Assembly (NCBI RefSeq): GCF_018362995.1
Contig: NZ_CP074372.1
Coordinates: 2,728,001 to 2,792,000, forward strand
DNA: 64,000 bases
From: Chryseobacterium indologenes
Lineage (GTDB): Bacteria > Bacteroidota > Bacteroidia > Flavobacteriales > Weeksellaceae
Direction of reading: 5' to 3'
Numbering within the stretch: position 1 is the stretch's first letter; each line of letters opens with the position of its first letter. The notes beneath the pieces were generated by a model that ran no database searches, was not told the origin of the DNA, and saw nothing but the letters and a program-made list of their open reading frames with translations. A program made the position numbers and the translations under genes. Below are positions 52,777 through 62,987 of the stretch, one piece after another.

Positions 52777-53988
52777 TTAGTCTAAGATTTCAGTAACCTG
52801 ACCTGAACCAACTGTTCTACCTCCTTCTCTGATCGCAAATCTAAGACCTACGTTAAGAGCGATTGGTTGTAACAATTCTACAGTGATCTCTAAGTTATCA
52901 CCAGGCATTACCATTTCTACACCTTCTGGTAAGAAGATCTCACCTGTAACGTCAGTAGTTCTTACGTAGAACTGAGGACGGTATTTGTTGTGGAATGGAG
53001 TGTGACGTCCACCTTCTTCTTTAGAAAGGATATAAACAGAAGCCTTGAATTTTTTGTGTGGCTTAACTGAATCTTTCTTAGCGATAACCATACCTCTCTT
53101 GATGTCAGTTTTTTCAATACCTCTCAACAATAGACCTACGTTATCTCCAGCTTCACCTCTATCTAGGATCTTTCTGAACATCTCAACTCCTGTAATAGTA
53201 GAAGTTAATTTCTCGTCACCCATACCTACGATATCAACTGGATCACCAGTGTTGATAACACCAGCCTCGATTCTACCAGTTGCTACAGTACCTCTACCTG
53301 TAATAGAGAATACGTCTTCGATTGGCATCAAGAATGGCTTTTCAGTATCTCTTGGTGGTTGCTCGATCCAAGTATCAACAGCATCCATCAATTCTTCAAC
53401 GCTCTTGAACCACTTATCTTCTGTGTTAGCAGGAGAAGCAGTAGCTGCAGTAAGAGCACCTAGTGCAGAACCTTGAATTACTGGAGAGTTGTCTCCGTCA
53501 AATTCGTAAGTAGATAATAAGTCTCTAAGCTCCATTTCAACAAGCTCTAATAACTCTGGATCATCTACCATGTCAACTTTGTTCATGAAAACAACGATTC
53601 TTGGTACGTTTACCTGACGGCAAAGTAGGATATGTTCTCTAGTCTGAGGCATAGGACCGTCAGTTGCAGCACATACTACGATAGCTCCATCCATTTGAGC
53701 AGCACCAGTTACCATGTTCTTAACATAGTCGGCGTGACCTGGACAGTCAACGTGAGCATAGTGTCTTTTTTCAGTTTCGTATTCGATGTGAGCAGTATTG
53801 ATAGTAATACCTCTTTCTTTTTCTTCTGGAGCAGAGTCAATTGCAGAGAAGTCTTTTTTCTCAGCAAGACCTTTGCTAGCTAATACAGCAGAAATAGCAG
53901 CTGTAAGAGTAGTTTTACCATGGTCAACGTGACCAATAGTACCAATGTTCAAGTGTGGTTTGTTACGATTAAACGTTTCCTTTGCCAT
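52777..53988 (-). CDS. tuf: Elongation factor Tu
   Basis: 403-residue GTPase delivering aminoacyl-tRNA to the ribosome. GTP motifs GHVDHGKT (G1), DCPGH (G3) and NKVD (G4) are intact, with [12 protein letters not shown] as switch I. Eight to ten residues longer than the E. coli protein, with extra sequence around SPANTEDKW. Followed by a terminator and tRNA-Trp. Confidence 0.99.
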   Translation of the reverse strand: MAKETFNRNKPHLNIGTIGHVDHGKTTLTAAISAVLASKGLAEKKDFSAIDSAPEEKERGITINTAHIEYETEKRHYAHVDCPGHADYVKNMVTGAAQMDGAIVVCAATDGPMPQTREHILLCRQVNVPRIVVFMNKVDMVDDPELLELVEMELRDLLSTYEFDGDNSPVIQGSALGALTAATASPANTEDKWFKSVEELMDAVDTWIEQPPRDTEKPFLMPIEDVFSITGRGTVATGRIEAGVINTGDPVDIVGMGDEKLTSTITGVEMFRKILDRGEAGDNVGLLLRGIEKTDIKRGMVIAKKDSVKPHKKFKASVYILSKEEGGRHTPFHNKYRPQFYVRTTDVTGEIFLPEGVEMVMPGDNLEITVELLQPIALNVGLRFAIREGGRTVGSGQVTEILD

Positions 53989-54312
53989 GATTTAAAATTA
54001 TTTATTTATTGTTTTTCAAATTTTCGGTGTGCAAATATAATGAATTTTTAAATACCAAAAACTTTTTATTAAAAAAACTTTCAATATTCTCATCCAGTGA
54101 AGGACAAACCTTATATTTAACGTATTGAGACTGCAAATTTACAAATTTTTCCGAATAGAAAAAATCCTTAGAAACGTTTTATTAAAAATATAAACTATCA
54201 TACTAGTTATGAATACAATATACAGATAAAAAAATACGGGCAGTGATCTCCATCCGTAAATCCAACTTTATTTTTTTCTCGTAAATACAAAACAACAACT
54301 AAAATTACTATT
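53989..54312. other. Spacer between tuf and the divergent DUF4394 gene
   Basis: 324 bases holding the tuf promoter (54032-54039) and a second TAnnTTTG (complement of 54134-54141) without a -33. The minus-strand 62-codon frame at 54207 overlaps the DUF4394 gene and is probably spurious. Confidence 0.55.
54032..54058 (-). promoter_or_regulatory. tuf promoter
   Basis: On the minus strand, TTG (complement of 54056-54058), 16-base spacer, TATATTTG (complement of 54032-54039). The spacer is one base shorter than usual. Start about 40 bases before the ATG. Confidence 0.6.
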
Positions 54313-55815
54313 ATGAGAAAACTATTACACATGTACTTAGCCCTGTTTGCTATTATAACATTATTTTCATGCGATAATTCGGATGAAAACAACATGCCTG
54401 AAAATATGACACCTCAAGGTCCAGATCTTATGGTATACGGAATAACCGCTATGAATGAACTTGTTTATTTCAATTCCAATAATCCTAAAACTTTCACCTC
54501 AAAAACAGCGGTAACCGGCATTGTATCAGGAGAGAAATTATTAAGCATAGATTTCAGACCTGCGACCGGGGAATTGTATGCATTATCCAATGCCAGCAAG
54601 TTATATATTATCAATACTTCCAATGCTTCAGCAAGAGCGGTAAGCTCTACAGCATTTTCTCCTATAATTTCAGGAACAATAGCTTCTATTGATTTCAACC
54701 CTACTGTCGACAGGATTCGTCTGGTGAGTAATACCGGACAAAACCTTCGCTTACATCCGGAAACCGGAGCTGTTGCTGCTACTGATATTAATATCAACGG
54801 AACAGCAAACCCTTCCATAACTGGAGTAGCATATACCAACAGTAAAGCTGGTGCTTCCACTACTGCTTTATTTGACATAGATCCGGCTTTGGGAAAATTA
54901 TACAAACAAGACCCACCCAACAACGGAACTTTAGTCGAGGTTGGAAGCCTGGGAACTACTTTTACAGGACAGTCTGCGTTTGATATTAGATATGATAATA
55001 GCACTGCATTATTAGCTTTCAATGATAAATTGCATGTTCTGGATCTGAATAATGGTAAAACGACTCCGATAGGAATTCTTCAACAGGCAGTCATTGATAT
55101 TGCCATTCCTACAGAACCGACAGCTTATGCGATTGACAATTCAAATAATCTTCAAATTTTTAATCCAAACAATCCTATGCCTGTTTCTAAAACAGTGACC
55201 GGTTTACAAAGCGGTGAGAATATTTTAGGAATAGATTTCAGACCAGTCAACGGACAATTATATGCTTTGGGAAGCTCAAGCAGAATTTATACTATTAATT
55301 TAGGGACAGGTGCTGCTACAGCGGTCGGCACTTCTCCTTTTTCAACTTTACTTTCCGGAACGGATTTCGGATTTGACTTCAATCCAACAGTTGACAGAAT
55401 AAGAGTAGTGAGTAATACCGGGCAGAATCTCCGACTTAATCCTAACGACGGAACAATAGCTGCCGTAGATATTACGTTAAATCCGGCAAGTCCAATGATA
55501 AGCGCCGCAGCATATACGAACAACTTTGCAGGAGCCACTTCCACTATCTTGTTTGTCATTGATCATAATACAGATAAATTATATCAGCAAAACCCTCCCA
55601 ATAACGGAACTTTAGTAGAGACAGGTTCTTTAGGAATTAATATTACCAATGCTAATGGTTTTGATATTGGAAGCATGAGTCAAAAAGCCTATTTAATGGC
55701 ATCGGTAGGTTCCTCTACAAAAATCTATTCTATAAATACCACAACAGGAGCCGCAACTTCAGTTTCCGACTATCCGAATACAGTAAAAGCTTTTACCATA
55801 GGATTAGGATTTTAA
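54313..55815 (+). CDS. Lipoprotein with duplicated DUF4394 domain
   Basis: A 500-residue protein. Lipobox ITLFSC (Cys20) after a hydrophobic signal. Two copies of the same ~215-residue propeller-like unit follow: SGEKLLSIDFRPATGELYAL and IDFNPTVDRIRLVSNTGQNLRLHPETG in the first (about 75-165), and SGENILGIDFRPVNGQLYAL and FDFNPTVDRIRVVSNTGQNLRLNPNDG in the second (about 300-385). DUF4394 proteins are exported and of unknown role. No T9SS domain. It stands alone, with a hairpin at 55843. Confidence 0.87.
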   Translation: MRKLLHMYLALFAIITLFSCDNSDENNMPENMTPQGPDLMVYGITAMNELVYFNSNNPKTFTSKTAVTGIVSGEKLLSIDFRPATGELYALSNASKLYIINTSNASARAVSSTAFSPIISGTIASIDFNPTVDRIRLVSNTGQNLRLHPETGAVAATDININGTANPSITGVAYTNSKAGASTTALFDIDPALGKLYKQDPPNNGTLVEVGSLGTTFTGQSAFDIRYDNSTALLAFNDKLHVLDLNNGKTTPIGILQQAVIDIAIPTEPTAYAIDNSNNLQIFNPNNPMPVSKTVTGLQSGENILGIDFRPVNGQLYALGSSSRIYTINLGTGAATAVGTSPFSTLLSGTDFGFDFNPTVDRIRVVSNTGQNLRLNPNDGTIAAVDITLNPASPMISAAAYTNNFAGATSTILFVIDHNTDKLYQQNPPNNGTLVETGSLGINITNANGFDIGSMSQKAYLMASVGSSTKIYSINTTTGAATSVSDYPNTVKAFTIGLGF

Positions 55816-55842
55816 ACTCATCATATTTTATTTCAATAATGG

Positions 55843-55875
55843 AGAAGCGCGGAAAACAAAGTTTTCCGCGCTTCT
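55843..55875. terminator. 15-bp perfect stem-loop between convergent genes
   Basis: AGAAGCGCGGAAAAC with its complement and an AAA loop, between the DUF4394 and efflux genes; no T tract on either side. Confidence 0.7.
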
Positions 55876-55903
55876 GACTAATATAAATGAAAGATAATCT
55901 AAT

Positions 55904-58900
55904 TTAAATATGGCTGAGCTTTTTAGTTCTGTTGAATATCCAGAAAATAATTGGAAAAATAAGCAGTGTAAGCACGGTAGCTGTAATAAGTCCTCCAATA
56001 ATGACAATCGCCAGAGGCTTTTGAGATTCTGAGCCGATTCCTGTAGACAATGCTGCGGGCATAAGACCAATAGAGGCCATAAGTGCAGTCATAATTACAG
56101 GTCTTGTTCTGGATTTCACTCCGTTTAATATCGCGGAGTCTATATCGAGACCGTCTTTCACATTCTGATGGAATTCTGTAATAAGAATTACTCCATTCTG
56201 AATACAAATTCCCAGAAGGGCAATCATCCCTACCCCGGCAGAGATTCCAAAATTGATTCCGGTAACGTGTAAAGCAATAATCCCTCCTATTAAAGCAAAA
56301 GGTACGTTGGCCAGTACCAACAGGGAATCCTTCATATTTCCAAACAGAATAAACAACAGGAAGAAAATCATCACAATACTTACGGGTACCACCTGTGCCA
56401 ATCTGTGAGAAGCCCGCTGCTGGTTTTCAAACTGCCCGGTCCATCCTACGGAATAGCCATCAGGAAGCTCAATAGTCTCAACTTTTTTCTGGGCATCGGC
56501 AATGGTGCTCCCCAAATCTCTGTCACGGATAGAGAATTTAACCCCGATATATCGTTTGATATTGTCTCTGTAAATAAATGCTGCCCCATTATCTTTTACA
56601 ATGGTACTTATTTCTTTTAAAGGGATCTTTGCTCCGTCTTGGGTAGGAACCATCAAAGCGGCAATATCGTTCTCATTGGTTCTGTATTCCTGTGAATAAC
56701 GCAGACGGATCGGGAATTTTCTTTCACCGTCAAACATTTCTGAAGCGGTTTTCCCTCCAAAAGCCATTTCCAACACGGCCTGTGCATCTGCCGGCATTAC
56801 TCCATAAGCCGCCATTTTATCTCTGTCCAGCACAACGCTTACTTCCGGCTGACCGATATTTTTAATAATTCCAGGATCTTTTACTCCCTCTACATCTTTA
56901 ATTTTTAATAAAACTTCATTCGCTATTTTATCCAGGGTTTCCAGATTATCACCATAGATTTTGATTCCGTTTTCTGCTTTAAAACCTGCTACTGCTTCCG
57001 CCACATTATCTGAAATCGGCTGGGAATAATTGAAAGTAATTCCCTGATAACTTCTGAGTTTTTTATCAATTTCATTAATCAATTCATCATAGGTGATCTT
57101 ACGTTTCCATTCTTCTCTTGGCTTAAGGTTAACAGCAAACTGTACGAATCCAAATCCATTGGGGTCTGTTCCGTCATTACTTCTCCCCGTCTGTGCCAGA
57201 ACATCTGTGACTTCTGAAAAGCTCATAATGTCTTTCTTTAAAAGGTCTGCTGTTTTCAGAGATTCTTTTAATGATGAGCTCATCGGCATTTCGGCAGTGA
57301 TCCACAATGAACCTTCATTCAACTGCGGCAGGAATTCTGTTCCTAAAAATTTACCCGAAAATAAAGTGAGTGCAAGAAAAGATATGGCAACAATCATACT
57401 CGTTTTTTTATGCTTAAATGTTAAATTAAAGCCTTTTAAAACGATTCTATCCCAGAAATTAACAAACGGATTATTTTTCTCTTTTACATTTTTATTTAAA
57501 AGAATATGTGAAAGAACAGGAACCAGCGTTAATGTAAATATCAATGCTCCAATTAATGCAAATCCCAGTGTAAAAGCCAAAGGAGAGAACATCTTCCCTT
57601 CCACTTTCTGAAATGAGAAAATAGGAATCAGGGAAGTAATGATGATTAATTTTGAAAAGAAGATTGCTTTTCCCAATCCTGTTCCGGTCTGTTTGATCCA
57701 TCCTCCTTTTGCGAGTTTGTTGAACTTCTCCGTTCCATATTTGTGTGCCTTATGATCAAGCATTACAAAGAGTCCTTCTACCATGACGACGGCTCCGTCT
57801 ATGATGATCCCGAAGTCTACTGCTCCTAATGAAAGCAGGTTGGCACTCATTCCAGCCAGTTTTAGGCATAAAAATGCAAAGAGTAAGGATAGAGGAATAA
57901 TGATGGAAACAATCAGTGTTGTTCTCCAATCGGCCATAAAGATTAAAACGATTACCGTTACCAGCACAATTCCTTCAATAAGGTTGTGCATTACAGTGTG
58001 GGTGGTAAAATCCATCAGATTGTCACGATCGTAGAAAGTAACCATTTTGACATCTTTTGGAAGTATCTTTTCGTTAAGCTCTTTAATTTTAGCCTTCACT
58101 CCTACCAAAACCTCTCTTGGATTTTCTCCTTTTCTCATCACAACAATTCCTTCTACCGTATCGTCATGATGATTGAGGGCAGCCTGTCCTACTCTGGGCA
58201 TTGAACTTTCATGAACCTCAGCAACATTTTTTACCAAAACAGGGTTTCCGCTGTCATTCTGAATGGTAATATTTCCGATATCGGCCACAGATTTCACCAA
58301 ACCAATCCCTCTTACTACATAAGCCTGACCGTTTTTTTCAATGACATCACCTCCTACATTCAGGTTACTCTTGGTGACAGCATCATAGACCTGAAGCGGC
58401 GTCAGATTATATTTATCCAATGCTCTCGGATCAATGCTTAATTCAAAAACTTTATCCTGGCCTCCGAAGACATTGATATCAGCTACTCCGGGAACTCCTC
58501 TTAATGCACGGTCTATGACCCAATTTTGAAGGGTAAGCAACGCTCTTGAATCTTTTGTTTTACTTTCCAGCGTATATCTGAAAATCTCACCGGTTGGCCC
58601 GTAGGGTGGCTGTACTTCGGGATCTACCTCATCAGGAAGGCTAATGGTTCTTAATTGGTTATTGACCTGATTTCTGGCAAAAGTATCGTCCACCCCATCG
58701 TCAAACAGAATTTTAACAATGGAAAGACCAAACATTGTGGTACTTCTCACGCTTGTTTTCTTCTGAACCGGGCTCATCGCCAATTCGATGGGTGTAGTGA
58801 CAAAACGTTCTACTTCTTCTGCACTGCGCCCATTCCATTGGGTAATGATGACAATCTGGGTATTGGTAACATCCGGAAAAGCTTCAATAGGCATATTTTT

Positions 58901-59002
58901 GAAACTTATAAAACCGGAGATGGCTAAAATCGCTACCCAGATAAAGGTAAATGCTTTATTTTTTAATGAAAAAGCGATTATATTTTTTATGAATTTATTC
59001 AT
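55904..59002 (-). CDS. CzcA-like heavy-metal RND efflux pump
   Basis: A 1032-residue inner-membrane proton/metal antiporter of the HME-RND family that with an adaptor and outer-membrane channel exports metal cations. Twelve helices and two large periplasmic loops. TM4 carries DFGIIIDGAVVMVEG (396-410), the DFG-x3-DGA-x3-VE signature of HME1 pumps (Zn/Co/Cd), not the GAMVDAA signature of copper/silver pumps (CusA). Last gene of a three-gene operon (69 bases after the adaptor). Specificity is inferred from the signature only. Confidence 0.93.
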   Translation of the reverse strand: MNKFIKNIIAFSLKNKAFTFIWVAILAISGFISFKNMPIEAFPDVTNTQIVIITQWNGRSAEEVERFVTTPIELAMSPVQKKTSVRSTTMFGLSIVKILFDDGVDDTFARNQVNNQLRTISLPDEVDPEVQPPYGPTGEIFRYTLESKTKDSRALLTLQNWVIDRALRGVPGVADINVFGGQDKVFELSIDPRALDKYNLTPLQVYDAVTKSNLNVGGDVIEKNGQAYVVRGIGLVKSVADIGNITIQNDSGNPVLVKNVAEVHESSMPRVGQAALNHHDDTVEGIVVMRKGENPREVLVGVKAKIKELNEKILPKDVKMVTFYDRDNLMDFTTHTVMHNLIEGIVLVTVIVLIFMADWRTTLIVSIIIPLSLLFAFLCLKLAGMSANLLSLGAVDFGIIIDGAVVMVEGLFVMLDHKAHKYGTEKFNKLAKGGWIKQTGTGLGKAIFFSKLIIITSLIPIFSFQKVEGKMFSPLAFTLGFALIGALIFTLTLVPVLSHILLNKNVKEKNNPFVNFWDRIVLKGFNLTFKHKKTSMIVAISFLALTLFSGKFLGTEFLPQLNEGSLWITAEMPMSSSLKESLKTADLLKKDIMSFSEVTDVLAQTGRSNDGTDPNGFGFVQFAVNLKPREEWKRKITYDELINEIDKKLRSYQGITFNYSQPISDNVAEAVAGFKAENGIKIYGDNLETLDKIANEVLLKIKDVEGVKDPGIIKNIGQPEVSVVLDRDKMAAYGVMPADAQAVLEMAFGGKTASEMFDGERKFPIRLRYSQEYRTNENDIAALMVPTQDGAKIPLKEISTIVKDNGAAFIYRDNIKRYIGVKFSIRDRDLGSTIADAQKKVETIELPDGYSVGWTGQFENQQRASHRLAQVVPVSIVMIFFLLFILFGNMKDSLLVLANVPFALIGGIIALHVTGINFGISAGVGMIALLGICIQNGVILITEFHQNVKDGLDIDSAILNGVKSRTRPVIMTALMASIGLMPAALSTGIGSESQKPLAIVIIGGLITATVLTLLIFPIIFWIFNRTKKLSHI

Positions 59003-59071
59003 GATAGATAAATTGATGACCTAAAAAAGCCGTTAAAGAAAAATATCAATATTCTTAAGGGTTTAATAAGA

Positions 59072-60157
59072 CTAGCTGTTCAGTGAACGGTATATCAGCA
59101 GCTGGTTGTTGGTAATCACTTCTTCTCCTTCTTTCAGGCCGTCTGCTATATAAGTGACATCCCCTACTTGTTTTAATACTTTAATTTCTCTGACCTTCAC
59201 ATCTGTTCTTGATTTAAAAATCACTACAAAGCTTTTGTTATCATCAAAAATCACTGCTTTGGATGGAACAGTCAGCATCGTATTGCTCTCCAGGCTGGAA
59301 ACTTTTATTGTTGCTTTACTGTCCGGAATGAGAAGCCCATTGGCATTATCCAATACCACTCTTGCCTGCATGGCATTGGTCTGCGGATCAATAATCTTGA
59401 ATATTTTATCAATTTTTCCATCAAAAACTTTATCTGGATAAGAAAGAGTAGATACCTGCGCTTTCATTCCCAGACTGATTTTATCAATATCTGATTCGTT
59501 GACATTCATAATTGCCCAAACATTGGTTGTATTGGCAACATCAAAGATATTATCACTTCTGTCACTTCTCAGCTGCATATCTTTATTGATACTTTTCTGA
59601 ACAATATAACCGTTGATGGGTGCTACTACACTGTATATATTTCCGGTTTTCACGTTATAGACCGTACTTACTGCTGCAGCTCTCTGTAACTGGTCTTCGG
59701 CTTTTTGTAACTGGCTTTTGGCTTCCAGGACATCTCTTTCTGTGTTCAGCTTTCCTTCGTAGAGTTCCTTCGCAACACGGAGATTATTTTTCGCCACTAC
59801 CAGATCCGTTTTTGCATCGCTTACATCTTTTTGAATTTCTGCAAGCTCGGTGCTCCTGATTGTTGCCAGCACCTGCCCTTTTTTCACATAGTCACCCAGT
59901 TCTACATTTACACTCATTACATTTCCTCCTACCAAAGGGTAAACATCTATATAACTGTTTTTGTCTGCAGAGATTTTTCCGTAAAAGCTGTATTCATCTT
60001 CTATATTCTTTTTTTCAACTTTTGCCAGGGAAATAGAGTTCAGCATTGTATTGCTCAGCTCAAATCCTTTTTTGGCGTGATTGGTTTTCTCTTCCTCTTT
60101 TTTTGAACAGGCCAATAATGAAAGGGCCATCAATACGGGGATAATATATGTTTTCAT
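59072..60157 (-). CDS. RND efflux periplasmic adaptor lipoprotein (CzcB/HlyD family)
   Basis: 361-residue membrane fusion protein. Lipobox LLAC (Cys16) in MALSLLACSKKEEEK. A beta-barrel/lipoyl half is seen in YPLVGGNVMSVNVELGDYVKKGQVLATI and GYIVQKSINKDMQLRSD. A coiled-coil hairpin spans about 110-170 (DAKTDLVVAKNNLRVAKELYEGK). It links pump and channel across the periplasm. The frame extends 22 codons upstream, but ATG at 60157 starts the signal. 4 bases after the TolC gene. Confidence 0.93.
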   Translation of the reverse strand: MKTYIIPVLMALSLLACSKKEEEKTNHAKKGFELSNTMLNSISLAKVEKKNIEDEYSFYGKISADKNSYIDVYPLVGGNVMSVNVELGDYVKKGQVLATIRSTELAEIQKDVSDAKTDLVVAKNNLRVAKELYEGKLNTERDVLEAKSQLQKAEDQLQRAAAVSTVYNVKTGNIYSVVAPINGYIVQKSINKDMQLRSDRSDNIFDVANTTNVWAIMNVNESDIDKISLGMKAQVSTLSYPDKVFDGKIDKIFKIIDPQTNAMQARVVLDNANGLLIPDSKATIKVSSLESNTMLTVPSKAVIFDDNKSFVVIFKSRTDVKVREIKVLKQVGDVTYIADGLKEGEEVITNNQLLIYRSLNS

Positions 60158-60161
60158 GATT

Positions 60162-61403
60162 TTAATAGAAGATTTTAGTTTGTACGAGTTTATTAAGCTG
60201 CTCTGCTGACTGCATGATCTCATTTTTCATATCGTAGATCTGAAGGGCTGTTTCCCTGTAGCTGTCCATAAAGTCTGTGAATTCAATCAGGTTGACATTT
60301 CCTTTTCTGAAGTTATTCAGCATTCCGTTGTATACGAGATCCATATTCTGCAGATCTGCAGTTTTGATGTCTAAAAGCTGGTCATACTGAGCCTTCCAGG
60401 TTTTATAAGCAGACTGAACTTTCGTTTCCAGGGTCATTTTTTGAAAGTCAGCATTTTTCTGATTCTGTTGAATAGCATAGTTTGCTTTCACCACATTCCC
60501 CTGATTCGCTTTCCATAAAGGCAAAGGAATTCCTAAGGTCAGGTTCGCTTCATTATTAAAAGTTCCGCCTGCCTGATCCCATGCAGCACCTACCGTCATA
60601 TCCGGCACATTCAAAGATTTCTGCCATTGCGCATATAATTTGCTGTTATCAATAAGTTTCAGATTGTATTGGTAATCTGCATTATTTTCCAGGGCTTTAT
60701 TTTTCAGTTCTTCTTCATTTCCGAAAGGCTGTGCTGCCAGAGATTCCTTAGCTTCAGCTTCAGACATCGTTGGTTCTATTTCTTCCGAAACTCCGGTTAA
60801 AACTTTCAGGTTCTGTTCAAAATCCAGAATATTTTTATTGATCTCCAGTTTATCATGATTCAGCTGGATCACAATACTCTGTAACCTGACAGCATCTTTA
60901 AGGGAAACATTTCCTTTTGCAGACTGTACACGATAAGCATTCAGAAGATCATTCATATATCCTAACTGCTTATTGGTGTTCTCCAATTTTAGTTTTTCGT
61001 AATAAAGGTTGAAATAGGCAGAACGAAGCTGAGATCTTAAATCCGCCAGCAGTTGGGAAAACTGAAGCTGGGCAAGTTCTTTATTGGATTTGGCAAAAGC
61101 AATTTCGTTTTTCTTTTTCCCACCCATATAGATCAATTGAGTAATTCCTGCTCCTTTGGAGTGTCCCACATCAAAAATCTTCTTATCCTGAGGATTATAA
61201 GCATTGAATTGTCCGCTTAGTTGTGGTAGTTCCCAGATTTTAGCCTGCAGAATATCTGCATCAGCCATATTGATGTTGTATTGTTCGGCGAGCAGCTGGA
61301 GGTTGTTCTTCTGAAAGGCTTCTTCGCAATCCAAAAGAGACATCTGCTGTTGTGCTGCCATGAATGAGGAAACGGCGAGACACAGCACTGCAATTCTGTT
61401 CAT
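60162..61403 (-). CDS. TolC-family outer-membrane efflux channel (CzcC-like)
   Basis: 413-residue outer-membrane protein. Signal peptide MNRIAVLCLAVSSFMAA. Two repeated TolC units with long helices (LEDLQLAEQYNINMADADILQAKIW-type, and KLENTNKQLGYMNDLLNAY) and the channel-forming LTLGIPLPLWKANQGNVVKA. First gene of the efflux operon, 220 bases after the end of the sensor kinase gene. Confidence 0.92.
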   Translation of the reverse strand: MNRIAVLCLAVSSFMAAQQQMSLLDCEEAFQKNNLQLLAEQYNINMADADILQAKIWELPQLSGQFNAYNPQDKKIFDVGHSKGAGITQLIYMGGKKKNEIAFAKSNKELAQLQFSQLLADLRSQLRSAYFNLYYEKLKLENTNKQLGYMNDLLNAYRVQSAKGNVSLKDAVRLQSIVIQLNHDKLEINKNILDFEQNLKVLTGVSEEIEPTMSEAEAKESLAAQPFGNEEELKNKALENNADYQYNLKLIDNSKLYAQWQKSLNVPDMTVGAAWDQAGGTFNNEANLTLGIPLPLWKANQGNVVKANYAIQQNQKNADFQKMTLETKVQSAYKTWKAQYDQLLDIKTADLQNMDLVYNGMLNNFRKGNVNLIEFTDFMDSYRETALQIYDMKNEIMQSAEQLNKLVQTKIFY

Positions 61404-61585
61404 TGTTTTTCTTTTTAAATTACAAAATTGCTCTGATGCTATTAAAAGAAACTTAAATGAGGCTTAAAAAAATATTAAAATCTCCTTCCACAGGACGTTT
61501 CAAAGAAAAAAGAAATAGCTGAACAACTATTTTATTCTCCAATAATTGAATTTTTTATCAAAAATTTAATCCGGAGTTTAACAAA

Positions 61586-61617
61586 AAAAGCAACTGCTTT
61601 TGAGGTCAGTTGCTTTT
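61586..61617 (-). terminator. Intrinsic terminator after the sensor kinase
   Basis: An 11-bp stem AAAAGCAACTG / CAGTTGCTTTT with a 10-base loop. T-rich in the minus direction. It separates the two-component genes from the efflux operon, which must have its own promoter. Confidence 0.85.
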
Positions 61618-61622
61618 GAATA

Positions 61623-62987
61623 TTATTTCTTAAAGATTAAAGTAAATTTATTAATATATTCCTGTGGGGAAGAGTAGATGATATCCGCATCATGATATTC
61701 CAGAATCCTTTTGACAATTCTAAGTCCTAAACCTGATCCTGCAATATTCTGTGCATTATTTCCTCTTGTGAAAGCTTCAAAAAGTTTGGTCTGCTCATCT
61801 TCAGGAATAGTATTTCCATGAGAAAGTACTTCTACAGAAAGGTTATCGTTCGTTTCGGTAATCAGGACATTCACTTCTGAATTGTCAGAATACACCGCAG
61901 CATTTTTAAAGAGGTTAATAAAGACAATGACCAATAGCGATTGGATTCCCTTTATCATCAGAAAAGCATTCTCGGAACTCTCTTCATTAATCAGAAAATC
62001 CAGCTTAAGCTGTGGATAACTTTTCTCTACCGCTTCAAAAGCCTCAAAAATGACTTCATCAATCCTTACTTCCTCATAAATGCTCTGAATATTTTCTTTA
62101 TCAAATTTTGTAAGCAGCAAAAGTGAATTCGTCAAATCCGACAACTGGTATACATCCCGCTGAATCTGTTGTAAAGAAGAAAGGGTTTCCGGGGAATGTT
62201 CTTCAAATTTTATGAGGTTTTCCAGCTGAAATGCCATTCTTGTAATTGGCGTTCTGATCTCATGGGAAGCACTTGCAGTAAAATCCTTTTGTGACTGAAA
62301 GACATCATCCAACCTTCCGATCATTGTATTAAACGATTTTGCCAGCACACTGACTTCATCATTAGACTGCTCCACAGGAATCTGTTTTGTAAGTTTATGG
62401 GCCGTGACTTCAGAAATCTCTTTGTTCAGATCTTCCAGTGGACGCAGAAACTTTTCTACAAAATAATAACTGAAAAAGCCAATAAGAAGAGTACTCATGG
62501 CATAAGCCGTGATCAAAAGGTATTTCAAATATCCCAGCTTCGATTTTCCGTTGGTATCAAAGGCGCTGGTAAGGATATAATAATCTTCACCATTAATAGT
62601 TCTGAGTGCAGCATAAATTTCCGGAACTGTTCTTTCCGTATAGATAATCTTTTTCTTATCCAGTTCTTTAAGCATCGCACTGTCCCAGGTGACATTCCGG
62701 TCCTTGATGGTGCTGTAGATCAGTTCTTTTTTTTCATTGAAGATTAAAATCTTTTCATTCAAAAGAATATTATCTGAATTTTCATTGAAGAAAACGGGGG
62801 CTTCCTCCTCAAAGTCTTTGGATTTTGAAATGAAATGAGAGGTGAATTCAAGCCTCTGTCTGAAGCGTTCTTTAAATTCATCTCTTCTGAAATCATTAAA
62901 AGATAAATAAATAACGGCCATCACCATTCCAAAAAGTAATGAAAAGGCGATACTGATCGTTAAAGCTATCTTTCTTTTTAAAGACAT
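61623..62987 (-). CDS. Two-component sensor histidine kinase (CusS/CzcS-like)
   Basis: 454-residue inner-membrane kinase. TM1 about 8-30, a periplasmic sensor of about 125 residues, TM2 about 157-176, then HAMP. Phosphoacceptor His242 in SASHEIRTPITR. ATP-binding N box FINLFKNAAVYS, G boxes GNNAQNIAGSGLGLRIVKRI. Probably senses periplasmic metal, as the partner genes export it. It starts immediately after the regulator's stop (TAAATG). Confidence 0.94.
   Translation of the reverse strand: MSLKRKIALTISIAFSLLFGMVMAVIYLSFNDFRRDEFKERFRQRLEFTSHFISKSKDFEEEAPVFFNENSDNILLNEKILIFNEKKELIYSTIKDRNVTWDSAMLKELDKKKIIYTERTVPEIYAALRTINGEDYYILTSAFDTNGKSKLGYLKYLLITAYAMSTLLIGFFSYYFVEKFLRPLEDLNKEISEVTAHKLTKQIPVEQSNDEVSVLAKSFNTMIGRLDDVFQSQKDFTASASHEIRTPITRMAFQLENLIKFEEHSPETLSSLQQIQRDVYQLSDLTNSLLLLTKFDKENIQSIYEEVRIDEVIFEAFEAVEKSYPQLKLDFLINEESSENAFLMIKGIQSLLVIVFINLFKNAAVYSDNSEVNVLITETNDNLSVEVLSHGNTIPEDEQTKLFEAFTRGNNAQNIAGSGLGLRIVKRILEYHDADIIYSSPQEYINKFTLIFKK

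Noticed and set aside
54207..54395. 62-codon minus-strand frame near the DUF4394 start
   Set aside because: It overlaps the DUF4394 signal region and has no supporting motif or promoter.
55904..59002. Naming the pump CusA (copper/silver)
   Set aside because: The TM4 signature is DFG-x3-DGA-x3-VE of HME1 pumps, not the GAMVDAA signature of copper pumps.
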